From Buttiauxella selenatireducens (GTDB lineage: Bacteria > Pseudomonadota > Gammaproteobacteria > Enterobacterales > Enterobacteriaceae): a stretch of 64,000 nt of DNA. Shown piece after piece: positions 8,891-19,739 of this stretch. Position numbers and translations under genes: made by a program. The stretch is taken from the NCBI RefSeq assembly GCF_031432975.1, contig NZ_CP133838.1, forward strand, positions 2,728,001 through 2,792,000. The letters run 5' to 3'. Numbering within the stretch: position 1 is the stretch's first letter; every line of letters begins with the position of its first letter. A model generated the notes under the pieces. The model had not been told where the DNA came from. It did not search any database and saw only the letters and a list, made by a program, of their open reading frames with translations.

Positions 8891-9940
8891 ATGACACAAC
8901 CTCATTTTGTAGAACTGCGCAATGTCACGAAACGGTTTGGCAATAACACCGTCATTGCAGGCATTAATTTGGCTATCCCAAAAGGGGAAATGGTGACGCT
9001 CCTCGGGCCATCAGGCTGCGGAAAAACCACCGTGCTACGCCTGGTGGCTGGGCTTGAAAAACCGTCCGAAGGGCAGATTCTTATTGATGGCGAAGATGTG
9101 ACGCATCGTTCCATTCAGCAGCGCGACATCTGCATGGTGTTCCAGTCCTACGCCCTGTTCCCGCATATGTCGCTGGGCGATAACGTCGGTTACGGGCTGA
9201 AGATGCTTGGCACGCCGCGTGCCGAAATTAAAACCCGCGTCAAAGAAGCACTGGCGATGGTGGATTTAGACGGCTTCGAAGACCGTTTTGTTGACCAAAT
9301 CTCCGGTGGACAACAACAGCGTGTGGCGCTGGCGAGAGCCCTGATCCTGAAGCCAAAAGTGCTGCTGTTTGATGAGCCGCTCAGTAACCTTGATGCCAAC
9401 CTGCGCCGCAGCATGCGTGACAAAATCCGCGAGCTGCAAAAACAATTCAACATTACATCGCTGTACGTCACCCACGACCAGAGCGAAGCCTTTGCGGTGT
9501 CCGATACGGTACTGGTGATGAATAAAGGCGAAATCATGCAGATTGGCAGCCCACAAACGCTTTACCGCCAGCCTGCTTCCCGCTTTATGGCGAGCTTTAT
9601 GGGTGACGCGAACGTGTTCCCGGCGCGTTTTGACCATGATTTTGTCGAGATCCACGGCTACCGATTACCTCGCCCGCCACAGTTAACCGCCACACAATCA
9701 ATCGGTACTGTTGGCGTGCGTCCTGAGGCAATTACGTTGAGCGAGCACGGCGAAGAGAGTCAGCGTTGCGTGGTGCGCCATGTGGCGTATATGGGGCCGC
9801 AATATGAAGTGACCGTGGAATGGCACGGCCAGGCGTTGTTGCTCCAGGTGAACGCCACGCGTTTGCAGCCTGACGTGGGGGATAATTATTATCTGGAGAT
9901 CCACCCATACGGCATGTTTATTTTGGTGGATGCGGCGTAA
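8891..9940 (+). CDS. afuC: ABC transporter ATP-binding protein, AfuC type
   Basis: A 349-residue ATPase that powers the importer. It has Walker [10 protein letters not shown] (about residues 38-46), a Q-loop in [12 protein letters not shown], the signature [15 protein letters not shown], Walker [13 protein letters not shown] and the switch His in YVTHDQSEA. The C-terminal third is a TOBE-type regulatory domain containing [13 protein letters not shown] ribosome site (8880-8883) lies 7 nt upstream of the start. A strong terminator follows the stop, marking the operon end. Confidence 0.9.
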   Translation: MTQPHFVELRNVTKRFGNNTVIAGINLAIPKGEMVTLLGPSGCGKTTVLRLVAGLEKPSEGQILIDGEDVTHRSIQQRDICMVFQSYALFPHMSLGDNVGYGLKMLGTPRAEIKTRVKEALAMVDLDGFEDRFVDQISGGQQQRVALARALILKPKVLLFDEPLSNLDANLRRSMRDKIRELQKQFNITSLYVTHDQSEAFAVSDTVLVMNKGEIMQIGSPQTLYRQPASRFMASFMGDANVFPARFDHDFVEIHGYRLPRPPQLTATQSIGTVGVRPEAITLSEHGEESQRCVVRHVAYMGPQYEVTVEWHGQALLLQVNATRLQPDVGDNYYLEIHPYGMFILVDAA

Positions 9941-9946
9941 AAACCG

Positions 9947-9970
9947 GGGCCGCAACTTTGCGGCCCTTTT
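9947..9970 (+). terminator. Rho-independent terminator of the afu operon
   Basis: GGGCCGC (9947-9953) pairs with GCGGCCC (9960-9966), followed by TTTT. It lies directly after the afuC stop. Confidence 0.85.
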
Positions 9971-9988
9971 CATGAAACATCTCAATCC

Positions 9989-11332
9989 TTACAACAATCC
10001 ACAACGCCTTTTACTGCGATCTGACGCCTGCTGATACAACTCAAATTCATCAGCGACCGGAGCGCCCAGTGCTTCTTCAAACGCGCTTCGGCTGGAATGG
10101 CCGTGGCTGCGTTGGCCGCCTTCGCTTCCCAGGTTTGACTGGAAAATTCCTGCCGCACTGACGGGCAGGAAATCTTCATAAATAATCGGTTGCGCCACTA
10201 ACCAGCCACGCTCAATTAATGGCTGAGGATCGTCGCCTGCTTTAATTGACTGGCGGTGCGTTTCGCCCACGGGGGTTAAACGATAACGGAAATAGGCTAA
10301 ATCCTGACAGCGCATCAGCGTATCGCTGTCGGGCAGACGGGCGAAGATCTCTTGTAAATGCTGCTGATGGCTAAAGTTATCCTGCCCGCTCCCCGCTTCA
10401 CTGAGCAGTTCGTCGTATAACGCGCGTCCTTTCGGGGTTAATGCCACCCCACGCTGCTCAATTTCCCCAAAGCGTGCGGTATGCGTGCCGTGATGAACAC
10501 CGGCAAAAATGATCGGTTCTTCGAGCGCTTTAAAACTGGTTTGGCGCAGCAATATCGGGAACATGCGGCGCGGCGGGCCTTCAATAATGGCTTTCGGCGC
10601 GATGCCATATTCCGGCATCAGCGCTTGTACCCGGTCGATATCCAGGGTGCGCGGCGTCAGGTGGTTAATGTGGCAACCCCGGAAGCAGACCACATCGGCA
10701 ATCAGACGATGTTGCTGATGAAATGCCTGGTATGTCTGCGCGTCGACCGTGGCATGGCTGTGCCAGCGGAAGGTTTCCAGCGCCTGCTCCACAAACTCAT
10801 TGGCCTGTGCTTCGCTAAAAGCCCCCTGCTGGTCGTAGATATCGAGTAACGCCAGGCAACGCGGTGTGAAAATATTACGTTCTGCAAGAATCGCCGCAGC
10901 GGTGTTTCGTAGCGCCAGGTCGTCAATCAATTCAAGGCGCAATAACGAGGTGAAAATGCGGAACGGATTACGCGCCAGCGCCGCATCGTCTATTGGGCGA
11001 AACGCCGTGGAATGCACCGGAACACCCGCCTGCGAGAGGTCGTAATAGCCAACCGGATACATCCCCATCACCGCAAAAACACGACGTAAGGTCGCCAGTT
11101 CTTCCGCCTTGCCAACGCGAATCGCGCCATGGCGCTCCACATTCAGCCGCGCCAGTTCATCTGCATTTTCTAGCTGTTGTTGCAGATCGGGATTATTTTC
11201 CAGCACCGCCAGATTCACATCGGCGACTAACTCTAACAAGGTTCCGTACTGAGGCACCTCTTGCTGGTACATCGCCGACATTGCGTGCGAAAATTTTTCC
11301 CGAATATCATCAGCCGTGATGTTGTTCGCCAT
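9989..11332 (-). CDS. ydcJ: YdcJ, DUF1338 non-heme iron 2-oxoadipate dioxygenase/decarboxylase (HglS family)
   Basis: A 447-residue protein very similar to E. coli YdcJ. Family members (HglS) convert 2-oxoadipate to D-2-hydroxyglutarate with loss of CO2 using Fe(II) and O2. Expected metal-binding context is visible: GVPVHSTAFRPIDD, DVVCFRGCHINHLTPRTLD and THTARFGEIEQRGVAL. The ATG at 11332 (MANNITADDIREKF) is chosen because E. coli YdcJ starts at this point and GGAG lies 10 nt upstream; the frame is open 28 codons further. Its 3' end lies 19 bp from the afu terminator. The gene is divergent from pcaHG, but I see no metabolic link beyond both handling oxoadipates, which are different isomers. 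Confidence 0.9.
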   Translation of the reverse strand: MANNITADDIREKFSHAMSAMYQQEVPQYGTLLELVADVNLAVLENNPDLQQQLENADELARLNVERHGAIRVGKAEELATLRRVFAVMGMYPVGYYDLSQAGVPVHSTAFRPIDDAALARNPFRIFTSLLRLELIDDLALRNTAAAILAERNIFTPRCLALLDIYDQQGAFSEAQANEFVEQALETFRWHSHATVDAQTYQAFHQQHRLIADVVCFRGCHINHLTPRTLDIDRVQALMPEYGIAPKAIIEGPPRRMFPILLRQTSFKALEEPIIFAGVHHGTHTARFGEIEQRGVALTPKGRALYDELLSEAGSGQDNFSHQQHLQEIFARLPDSDTLMRCQDLAYFRYRLTPVGETHRQSIKAGDDPQPLIERGWLVAQPIIYEDFLPVSAAGIFQSNLGSEGGQRSHGHSSRSAFEEALGAPVADEFELYQQASDRSKRRCGLL

Positions 11333-11553
11333 GATGTCGTATCTCCAGTGAATATTGCTGAAAGCGTAGAGGGTTGCGCGAAGGTTTAGGGCGAAGAATT
11401 TTCGTTTTGTGATCAACGATACAGCCCTGCATCAGAAGTAATGCTAACCCCCTATTGCATAACCAAAAGCTATGTAACACCACGCTTAAATTCACTTTAA
11501 TTTAACAAATGATTAACCGAGACTGTGTGAGGCAGCAATCAAAATAATCACGC

Positions 11554-12439
<886 letters not shown>

Positions 12440-12440
<1 letters not shown>

Positions 12441-13060
12441 TGAAAGATTATTTAGCGGAAACCGCCTCGCAAACTGCAGGCCCGTACGTACACATTGGCC
12501 TGGCTCCGCAAGCGGCTGGTTTCAATATTTTCGAGAAGAATTTTAGCCATGTTTTGACCCACTCCCACACCCAGGGCGAGCGGATTATCGTCGAAGGTCG
12601 GGTGTTCGACGGTTCAGGTACGCCGGTGCGTGATGTATTGCTGGAAGTGTGGCAAGCCAATGCTGCCGGGCGTTACAACCATCCGGCGGATCAACAATCT
12701 AATAAAGAACTGGATGAAGATTTCCGAGGCTGGGGACGTACCTGTTCTGATTTCGACAGCGGCGTCTGGCGTTTTGACACCATCAAACCTGGCGCAGTAA
12801 CGGGCCGAGATGGGCGCACGATGGCTCCGCATTTGAACCTGTGGATTGTGGCGCGCGGGATTAATATCGGTCTGAATACGCGGATGTATTTTTCGGATGA
12901 GCAAGCCGCGAATGAGAGCGATCCGGTGCTGAATTTGATTGAGTGGGAAGTGCGACGTAATACGCTGATTGGCAAGCGTTCGATGCGTGGGAATGAGGTG
13001 GTGTATACGTTTGATGTGTATCTTCAGGGGGAGAGGGAGACGGTGTTTTTTGATCTATAA
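12440..13060 (+). CDS. pcaG: Protocatechuate 3,4-dioxygenase alpha subunit
   Basis: A 206-residue partner of PcaH in the intradiol dioxygenase. It begins MKDYLAETASQTAGPYVHIGLAP, as in other PcaG proteins, and shares the dioxygenase core (VEGRVFDGSGTPVRDVLLEVWQ) but lacks the iron-ligand set, having APHLNLWIVARG where PcaH has its histidines. TGATG overlap with pcaH (1 nt) implies translational coupling. The subunit shapes the substrate pocket. Confidence 0.93.
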
Positions 13061-13096
13061 ATGTTCACATTGATGATTTCTTTATAAGAACAGTGA

Positions 13097-13132
13097 ATGT
13101 TCCGTTCACCGTGTGCTCAGTGAACGGAACAT
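13097..13132. promoter_or_regulatory. Perfect 13-bp inverted repeat between pcaG and pcaQ
   Basis: ATGTTCCGTTCAC (13097-13109) pairs exactly with GTGAACGGAACAT (13120-13132) over a 10-nt loop. No T-run follows, so it is not a classical terminator. It may end or stabilise the pcaHG mRNA or bind a regulator. It shares the word CCGTTCAC/GTGAACGG with the ends of the inverted element at 1391-1926. Confidence 0.5.
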
Positions 13133-13276
13133 ATGCATTCTTTCATACACAACGGTGTTTGCCCCTCACCATTTGTTATCAAACAACCTCAAATGTTAAT
13201 TGTTTTTTGCTAGCAAGTTATCAAAATTAAACAACTTATCTTGTCAGCGCAGCGAGTCTGTTTTTAACATGAGGTT

Positions 13277-14200
13277 ATGGAAAAAAACGGTTTGTTCAGT
13301 CAGCGCATTCGTTTGCGCCATCTTCATACTTTCGTAGCTGTCGCTCAACAGGGAACACTGGGGCGTGCGGCTGAAACACTTAATCTTAGCCAACCGGCGC
13401 TGTCGAAGACGCTTAATGAGCTTGAGCAGTTAACCGGCACGCGCTTGTTTGAGCGTGGGCGTCTTGGCGCACAAATGACGTTGATGGGCGAGCAATTCCT
13501 TACCCACGCCGTTAAGGTGCTGGATGCGTTGAATCACGCCGGGCAGTCGCTCAACCAGAAGGATGGCCAAAGCACCGCGGTTATTCGCGTGGGTGCGCTG
13601 CCCACTGCCGCGCTGGGTATATTGCCAAAAGTTATCGGCCAGTTTCACAAACAACAAAACGATGTGACGCTGCAAGTTGCCACCATGAACAACACCATGC
13701 TGCTGTCTGGATTAAAATCTGGCGAGCTGGATTTAGGTATTGGCAGAATGTCCGACCCGGAATTGATGACCGGGTTGAATTATGAGCTGTTATTCCTCGA
13801 GTCTCTAAAACTGGTGGTGCGACCAGGCCACCCGCTCCTGAACGAAAACATCACGCTGAGCAAAGTGATGGAATGGCCGGTGGTGGTTTCGCCAAAAGGG
13901 ACGATTCCGCGTCAAAATGCCGAAACGCTGCTCTCCAGCCAGGGCTGCAAAATGTCAGCGACCTGCGTCGAAACGCTTTCTGCTTCGCTTTCCCGTCAAC
14001 TTACCGTGGACTTTAACTATGTGTGGTTTGTGCCATCGGGGGCGGTGAAGGAGGATTTACGTCAGGGGATTTTGACGTCGCTGCCGGTCGCGACGCAGGG
14101 TGTAGGCGAGCCTATTGGCATATTAACCCGAGTGGATACGCCGTTATCTCCCGCCGCGCAAATCTTGCTGGCCTCGATTCGTAAATCAATTCCAGGTTAA
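13277..14200 (+). CDS. pcaQ: LysR-family regulator PcaQ
   Basis: A 307-residue LysR protein of the PcaQ/GbpR type: HLHTFVAVAQQGTLGRAAETL, then LSQPALSKTLNELEQLTG, and an effector domain with MNNTMLLSGLKSGELDLGIG. PcaQ proteins activate pca structural genes in response to a pathway intermediate (beta-carboxymuconate in studied bacteria). It lies 216 bp after pcaG on the same strand, so it may have its own promoter. This cluster has a second regulator, PcaR, controlling the other half. Confidence 0.85.
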   Translation: MEKNGLFSQRIRLRHLHTFVAVAQQGTLGRAAETLNLSQPALSKTLNELEQLTGTRLFERGRLGAQMTLMGEQFLTHAVKVLDALNHAGQSLNQKDGQSTAVIRVGALPTAALGILPKVIGQFHKQQNDVTLQVATMNNTMLLSGLKSGELDLGIGRMSDPELMTGLNYELLFLESLKLVVRPGHPLLNENITLSKVMEWPVVVSPKGTIPRQNAETLLSSQGCKMSATCVETLSASLSRQLTVDFNYVWFVPSGAVKEDLRQGILTSLPVATQGVGEPIGILTRVDTPLSPAAQILLASIRKSIPG

Positions 14201-14231
14201 AAAAATGGCGGGTGGCGAAAGCTTACCCGCC
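14199..14231 (-). terminator. Terminator facing the tssF remnant
   Basis: GGCGGGT (14206-14212) pairs with ACCCGCC (14225-14231), with an A-run on the + strand before it. Read on the minus strand this is a stem followed by T residues, so it would end transcription from the tssF side. It lies between the convergent pcaQ and tssF. Confidence 0.65.
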
Positions 14232-14273
14232 CTGGAAAACCCGTTCAGCAAACTTTGTCAGCAATCTGATGAC

Positions 14274-16103
14274 TTACATCAGGGCGTGTTGACCATTGTG
14301 TTGCCATTCCCAGGACTCCTGACTTTCCATGTTAATCATTTTCAGACAGTGGAATGAGTGGATGCTGGCGTACAGGGCGAAGAAGTGTGACAGCACACTT
14401 CCCAACAGATATATCTCCCCTTCGCAGACAAAGGGCTCAGGGTTTACCCACAGCGTGGTGGACAGTCCCCGAACCGGCACGCCCCTGAATAAACGGTCAA
14501 TCGGGCGGGATTCCATTTTTTCGATGGCGTCCAGTTTTTGAGAAGAAAGCCGGGCCTGCTGCGGGTGATGAATTCCGGGTAAATCAAAGGTGCGCAGTAC
14601 CTGAATCAGCGCTTCCTTGTCCAGTAGTGAAAGGTAGTTCAGGTTCATGCAGGAAATCAGCGACCAGTGCATATCGCCATCCGTCACCGGGTTTAACGGT
14701 TGGGTCGGACGAGTGACATTGCGAAACGTTGCCACCGCCGGATTTTTGTCAACCGCGACACAGATATCACCGATATGCAGCGACGTGGGTTGCATCCGGT
14801 TAGTACATATCAGCGAGGCAGTAAGAACCTCCCCCTCAGTCAGGGAACTCTCCGGTCGCTTGCCATCGGAGTGGACAAAGGCAATGGCATGATCCAGACC
14901 TCGATGAAACAGAGACGTTTTGGTGCGGTGATGCCAGTAAACCACCTCACGCTGGCGACTGTATTCAATCTGATGCTGGGGTCCCTCGAATTCGGGCCAA
15001 ATAAGCAACTTGTCACCAGGGCCAGGAATGCTGTCCGGAGCAGCAATTTTGCTGGAAACAGATTTAACCTGAAAAATATCGTAGTCCTCCAGGTTTTGCT
15101 GGCTGGCCCGTAACGGATATTCGGGCGTGCGGCCATCGGGGCTGACAGGTTAAGCCTCGTGGGCAAACAGATTTACCGCTGGTGTGCAATACAGGCGTAA
15201 TGAATTCTTACTCAGTTTAATATCCGCAGGCAGCGGCAGTTCAAAATGAAGACGTAATGTAAAGGCTTCGGTGGGGAAATCATCCGGCAACCGTGCGGCA
15301 TTGCGCAGATGAAAGAAGAAAAAACTTTCCGGGTAGCAAAAATACTCCTGAAGTACCCGATAACCGTTATGGACGTTTTTCGGCCACGGCAGCAGCGCGT
15401 CTTCACGTTCAAATCCGGCTGCGTCCAACCACAGATCCGGCAGAGACAGGCGATGCGGCCCGGCGACCAGTTCCGCATCCATTAAATGCTCGCTAAACCA
15501 CAGATAGAGTTGCTGGCGGCTGTAATCCTCTTCATTTCCCAGCCAGAAAGTCAGTTTATTCAGGTCAATCGAGCCGGGAGCGATATTGCCCTGGGTCGAG
15601 AAATCAATCTCAATCACGCCCTTTTTCAGGCTACTGCCGTTACGTACATCCCGGACAGACAGGGGTTGCAGCCAGACATCACGTGCCAGTGTGAAATAAC
15701 ACGTGGGAGACGTCGTGGCGTCGTCGTCCAGCGTTCTGCGGCTGTCTGATGTGGCACGCGCAGTACCGGAAGAAATAAGCTCATCACGATGAACCTGAAC
15801 AGGCCCGGAAAGTCGTGTGGTTATCGGTTGATATTCAATAACAGCCATCGAGGGCACGGGACGCAGATAATTAGCCCACAGCCGGTTAATCAGGCCGTGC
15901 GTGAATTCAGGGAACTTATCCTCCAGTTTTTCCCGCAATCCACTGGAAAGAAAGGCGAAAGCCTCCATCAGGCGCTCCACATCCGGGTCGCCCCCCTTCT
16001 CAGCCAGAAACTGCGCGAGATGAGGTTTTTCCTTTGCCAGCAGATTGCCAAGCTGACGCAAATAATCCAGTTCTTCCCGATAATAACCTTCTTCAAAAGC
16101 CAT
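14274..16103 (-). pseudogene. tssF: T6SS baseplate protein TssF interrupted by one in-frame stop
   Basis: TssF (ImpG/VasA) is a baseplate wedge component of the T6SS. The N-terminal part (MAFEEGYYREELDYLRQLG at 16103) and the C-terminal part (LLIWPEFEGPQHQIEYSRQR, LSHFFALYASIHSFHCL) are in the same reading frame, together ~610 codons, the usual family length. A TAA at 15150-15152 breaks it at LFAHEA*PVSPDGR, where relatives commonly have Glu; GAA to TAA is one base change. The homologous reading continues in frame right after the stop, so there is no frameshift. tssG, its normal neighbour, is absent. A sequencing error at this base is the main alternative. Confidence 0.88.
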
Positions 16104-16735
16104 TATATTCACTCCACTCACCCGTGATGATAATTATCACACGCTTAAACACTTCCCCGCGCCATTCAAATAAACCGCCGCTGAACTTCCATTCCGTTAT
16201 CATGTTTCCCACTCCCTGTTCAGGTGATAAATAAATCGCATGTTACGCGCAGGAGATAATATTAAAAGCACTTTCTCCCAATCTAAAATGGAGATATCCT
16301 CAACCACCCTCACTGTAGGAAGCAATAATAAACAAAACATTAACACAATGATAATTACAGGAAGTTACATTAGTTTAATAAATAACAACCACTCATAATC
16401 CAAATGAATTAATAAGATTAAAGCACATTCACTGAGATTATTAAAAAGCAGATTGATAACCAAAATAACAATATAAAAGACTGAGTGAAGCATTTATTAA
16501 TAATGGTTTTAGTTTAGATACACCAATATTATCCATGATGATTTCACCTTATTTTTTGCATACAGACTTAATTACGCCGTAAACAAAAAGGTTGTCAGTA
16601 AGGAGTTACGTTTTTACGGGAGATGGCGGGTGCCGGAAACTTCGGCGGTAGCGTGCCTGAAAACAAGCGTAACACTGTACTGCCACAACCATTGAGTAGT
16701 GACAGTTTTTCATGTGGATACACCAGGGAGGTTAT
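16104..16735. other. AT-rich non-coding stretch between tssF and vgrG
   Basis: About 630 bp with no credible gene. The part from 16240 to 16560 is strongly AT-rich, unlike flanking genes, as often seen at horizontally acquired, H-NS-bound loci. A 12-bp palindrome TGATAATTATCA lies at 16128-16139, 25 bp upstream of the tssF start. The segment 16600-16735 regains normal composition and forms the vgrG leader, ending in a strong GGGAGG ribosome site. Confidence 0.6.
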
Positions 16736-18673
16736 ATGTCCTTAAAAGGGTTACGTTTTACACTGGAAGTCGACGGGCTGGCGGAAACGGCCACTGCAGT
16801 CGTCCGTTTCAATCTCGCTCAGTATTACTCAGTCCCCTTCCAGCTTAATGTCGATATCGCCAGTGGTCTTTCGGACCTGACGGCGACCAATTTTCTCGAA
16901 AAAAATGCCGTCCTGACGGTCTGGCAGGGAACGGAAGCACAGCGCACCGTCACTGGCATAGTCACCGCCGTGACGGTGGGTGAAAACAATCACTGGCAGA
17001 CGGGTTACCACCTGACCATTTCCCCTCCGCTCTGGCGATGTGGTTTGCGACAGAACTTCCGCATTTTCCAGCAGCAAGATATCCAGACTATCTCCGCCAC
17101 TTTGCTTAATGAAAATGGCATCACGGAATGGACGCCGGTGTTCTACGACCCGCATCCGGCTCGCGAATTCTGCGCCCAGTACGGGGAAAGTGACCTGGCT
17201 TTCCTGGTTCGCCTGTGGGCAGAGGAAGGGATTTTCTTCTTTGACTGGCACGCGTCTGAAGGCACGCAACAAAAACTGGTGCTGTGTGACGATAAAGCCG
17301 GTATTTCCGGCAAGGCGTCGCTGCCCTTCAATCCCAATACCGCGACCGGAGTTACCACCGAATGCATCAGCCAGTTTCGCTATCACGCACAGATACGCCC
17401 TTCATCAGTCGAAACCGAAGACTACACCTTTAAATCACCCAACTGGCAGGGCTACTACAACCGCGCGGGTGAAAACCTGAACGGCCAGCTGACGCAGTAT
17501 GAAATTTTTGATTATCCGGGGCGCTTCAAAGATGAACAGCACGGGCGGAATTTTGCCCGCTACAGGATTGAAGGCTGGCGCAATGATGCAGAAATGGCGA
17601 CGGGTTGCAGCAATTCTCCAAAACTGTGGCCGGGAAAATGTTTCACCCTGACCGGGCACCCGTCTGATTCGTCAAACCGGAAATGGCAGGTGACGAGAAG
17701 TGTCCTGATCGGCGAACAGCCACAGGCACTGCATGGCAGTAAGGGTGTGGGGACGACGCTGAATAATCGCTTTGACGTCATCCCGGCAGACAGAACGTGG
17801 CGCCCCGGCCCGCTGCCCAAACCGAAAGTGGATGGCCCGCAGAGCGCCGTTGTCACCGGCCCGCCAGGGGAAGAAATCTTCTGCGACGAACATGGCCGGG
17901 TGCGGGTATCACAGGCGTGGGCGGGAGCCGGATTTGGCAATCTGGCAATACCCAGGGTGGGCCAGGAAGTGATAGTTGACTTTCTCAACGGTGACCCGGA
18001 TCAGCCAATCATCATGGGACGGACGTATCACCAGGACAACCGTTCGCCAGGCGGCCTGCCGGGCACCAAAACGCAAATGACCATTCGTTCGAAAACCTAC
18101 AAAGGTAGTGGATTTAACGAACTTAAGTTCGATGACGCAACCGGCAAGGAGCAGGTCTATATCCACGCGCAGAAGAACATGGATACGGAGGTGCTCAATG
18201 ATCGCACCACTAAGGTAAAACATGATCACACTGAAACGATCACAAATAACCAGAAAATCAACGTGGGTGTGGGTCAGACGCTCAATGTGGGAAGTAAGAA
18301 GGAAGCGGGTCATGATCAAAAAGTGACAGTGGCGAATGATCAAAATACAACTGTAGTTAATGATCAAATCACAGAAATTTCTGAAGGAAATAAAACAACT
18401 GACATCAATCAAGGAGATCAGAAGATAACTCTTCATAAAGGAACACAAACAATAACCGTTAAAAAGACAATCAGCGTCAGTTCGGAAGAGAAGATAGAAT
18501 TCATCTGTGGTGATTCGAGCATTACGCTCTTAAAAAACGGAGAAATCACACTTAAAGGGAAAATAATAAAAAATATTGCAGAGAATGAATATCAAGTGAA
18601 TACAAAAATACTTTCTGCTGATGGTAGCGTTGAACAGGTATTAACCGGTGGAATATTGAAGTTGAATCCTTAA
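16736..18673 (+). CDS. vgrG: T6SS spike protein VgrG
   Basis: A 645-residue VgrG, the trimeric spike at the tip of the T6SS tube. Order: a gp27-like N-terminal region (residues 1 to ~375), a gp5-like OB fold (FCDEHGRVRVSQAWAG, IPRVGQEVIVDFLNGDPDQP, IIMGRTYH, ~375-430), then a beta-helical tail rich in T/V/N/Q repeats (HTETITNNQKINVGVGQT). ATG 16736 is chosen because GGGAGG lies 4 nt upstream; an ATG eight codons earlier lacks this. From about 18180 to the stop, base composition becomes AT-rich like the effector genes that follow, suggesting that the tail was exchanged together with the effector cassette. It is not fused to an enzymatic domain. Confidence 0.92.
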   Translation: MSLKGLRFTLEVDGLAETATAVVRFNLAQYYSVPFQLNVDIASGLSDLTATNFLEKNAVLTVWQGTEAQRTVTGIVTAVTVGENNHWQTGYHLTISPPLWRCGLRQNFRIFQQQDIQTISATLLNENGITEWTPVFYDPHPAREFCAQYGESDLAFLVRLWAEEGIFFFDWHASEGTQQKLVLCDDKAGISGKASLPFNPNTATGVTTECISQFRYHAQIRPSSVETEDYTFKSPNWQGYYNRAGENLNGQLTQYEIFDYPGRFKDEQHGRNFARYRIEGWRNDAEMATGCSNSPKLWPGKCFTLTGHPSDSSNRKWQVTRSVLIGEQPQALHGSKGVGTTLNNRFDVIPADRTWRPGPLPKPKVDGPQSAVVTGPPGEEIFCDEHGRVRVSQAWAGAGFGNLAIPRVGQEVIVDFLNGDPDQPIIMGRTYHQDNRSPGGLPGTKTQMTIRSKTYKGSGFNELKFDDATGKEQVYIHAQKNMDTEVLNDRTTKVKHDHTETITNNQKINVGVGQTLNVGSKKEAGHDQKVTVANDQNTTVVNDQITEISEGNKTTDINQGDQKITLHKGTQTITVKKTISVSSEEKIEFICGDSSITLLKNGEITLKGKIIKNIAENEYQVNTKILSADGSVEQVLTGGILKLNP

Positions 18674-18703
18674 TATATTTCGTTATTCAAAAGGACATAT
18701 GAC

Positions 18704-19735
18704 ATGGAAAAGTTTGCTGCAAGACAAACAGCAGATAAGGCAGCACATGCAGGGCCGTTAAACTCAGGGAGCCTTGATGTCACCATTGGCAGTTTTCCCG
18801 CAGCCCGTCAAGGCGACACTTTTGTTTGTGTGTTGCATGGCCCTGGTGTTATTGCCGAGGGCTCAAAGACCGTCACAATCAATGGAATTCCTGCCGCGAG
18901 GATGGGGGATATAACCAGCTGTAAAGTTAAATCATTACCGCCTGGTAAAGGAAAAAAACCTGCGATTTCTCATTTTCTGACGCCAGTTAAAAATACCAAC
19001 CCAGATGGTACAGCGAAGACAGCAAAACCAGACAATGTTGCACTGCGGGTATTAGGTATTTACGCCACCCAATCAGATGAGTCAGGTAATCATTCATTTG
19101 ACCAGGCTAAAGCTGGACTTACGGCGATGGACTTCCAGTTAAAAAACCATCCTGGTGAAAAGAATAGTGGCTTTGATACTAACTGGGGAGGAGCTGTTGG
19201 GAAACTTGAAGGCACTGCGGGGTTGAATGAAAAAGACGGAGAATACGGGGCAGGAGCAAAAGGCAGAGCAACTGGGGTTTCCGGAAGTGCAGGGATAAAC
19301 AGCGGTAAAGAAAACTCGGGGGATTATGCTGGTGCAAAGGCAGAAGGTCATGTGGGGTATGCAGACGGAAAAATTGAAGGGAATATTATTATTAAACCAG
19401 AAGACCAAAAATATGGCGGTGGCTTTGATATTGGTGCTGAGGCAGCCGCTGCCCACGGCGAATTAGAGGGGGCTTTTGAGTCAAAATATTTTGCTGTAAA
19501 GGCCACTCTTGGCGGATCTGCGGGAACGGTTGGGGCAGGAGCAGGATTGGCGGGCACTATAGATATTGATGATAAGGTATTAGAAATAAAAGTCTCCGGA
19601 AAAATAGCTTTATTACTAGGATTGAAAGCGGATCTCTCATTTCGGCTTGGGGATTACGATACAGCAGAGGACAAATCAAAAGAGCTTTCCGGTTTAGTAT
19701 TAACTGGTTTGCCCACAGTAATTATTGGAGGTTAA
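18704..19735 (+). CDS. PAAR-domain T6SS effector with glycine-rich C-terminal domain
   Basis: A 343-residue protein. Residues ~24-90 form a PAAR domain (SLDVTIGSFPAARQGD, then GSKTVTINGIPAARMGDIT), the cone that caps VgrG. From ~residue 155 the protein changes to a glycine/alanine-rich repeat-like region (GAVGKLEGTAGL, GAGAKGRATGVSGSAG, GGSAGTVGAGAGLAG) ending in a more hydrophobic stretch KIALLLGLKADLSF. No nuclease, lipase or peptidase motif is visible. Position between vgrG and a small membrane protein fits an effector acting on membranes, perhaps by inserting in them; that is inference. AAGGA lies 8 nt before the ATG. Confidence 0.8.
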   Translation: MEKFAARQTADKAAHAGPLNSGSLDVTIGSFPAARQGDTFVCVLHGPGVIAEGSKTVTINGIPAARMGDITSCKVKSLPPGKGKKPAISHFLTPVKNTNPDGTAKTAKPDNVALRVLGIYATQSDESGNHSFDQAKAGLTAMDFQLKNHPGEKNSGFDTNWGGAVGKLEGTAGLNEKDGEYGAGAKGRATGVSGSAGINSGKENSGDYAGAKAEGHVGYADGKIEGNIIIKPEDQKYGGGFDIGAEAAAAHGELEGAFESKYFAVKATLGGSAGTVGAGAGLAGTIDIDDKVLEIKVSGKIALLLGLKADLSFRLGDYDTAEDKSKELSGLVLTGLPTVIIGG

Positions 19736-19739
19736 TTAC

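Noticed and set aside
14840-15166. Other-frame reading across the tssF break, suggesting a frameshift
   Set aside because: The TssF homology continues in the original frame immediately after the TAA, so the defect is a nonsense codon.
16128-16139. TGATAATTATCA palindrome as a Fur box
   Set aside because: It lacks the central bases of the 7-1-7 Fur consensus; kept only as a note in the AT-rich region.
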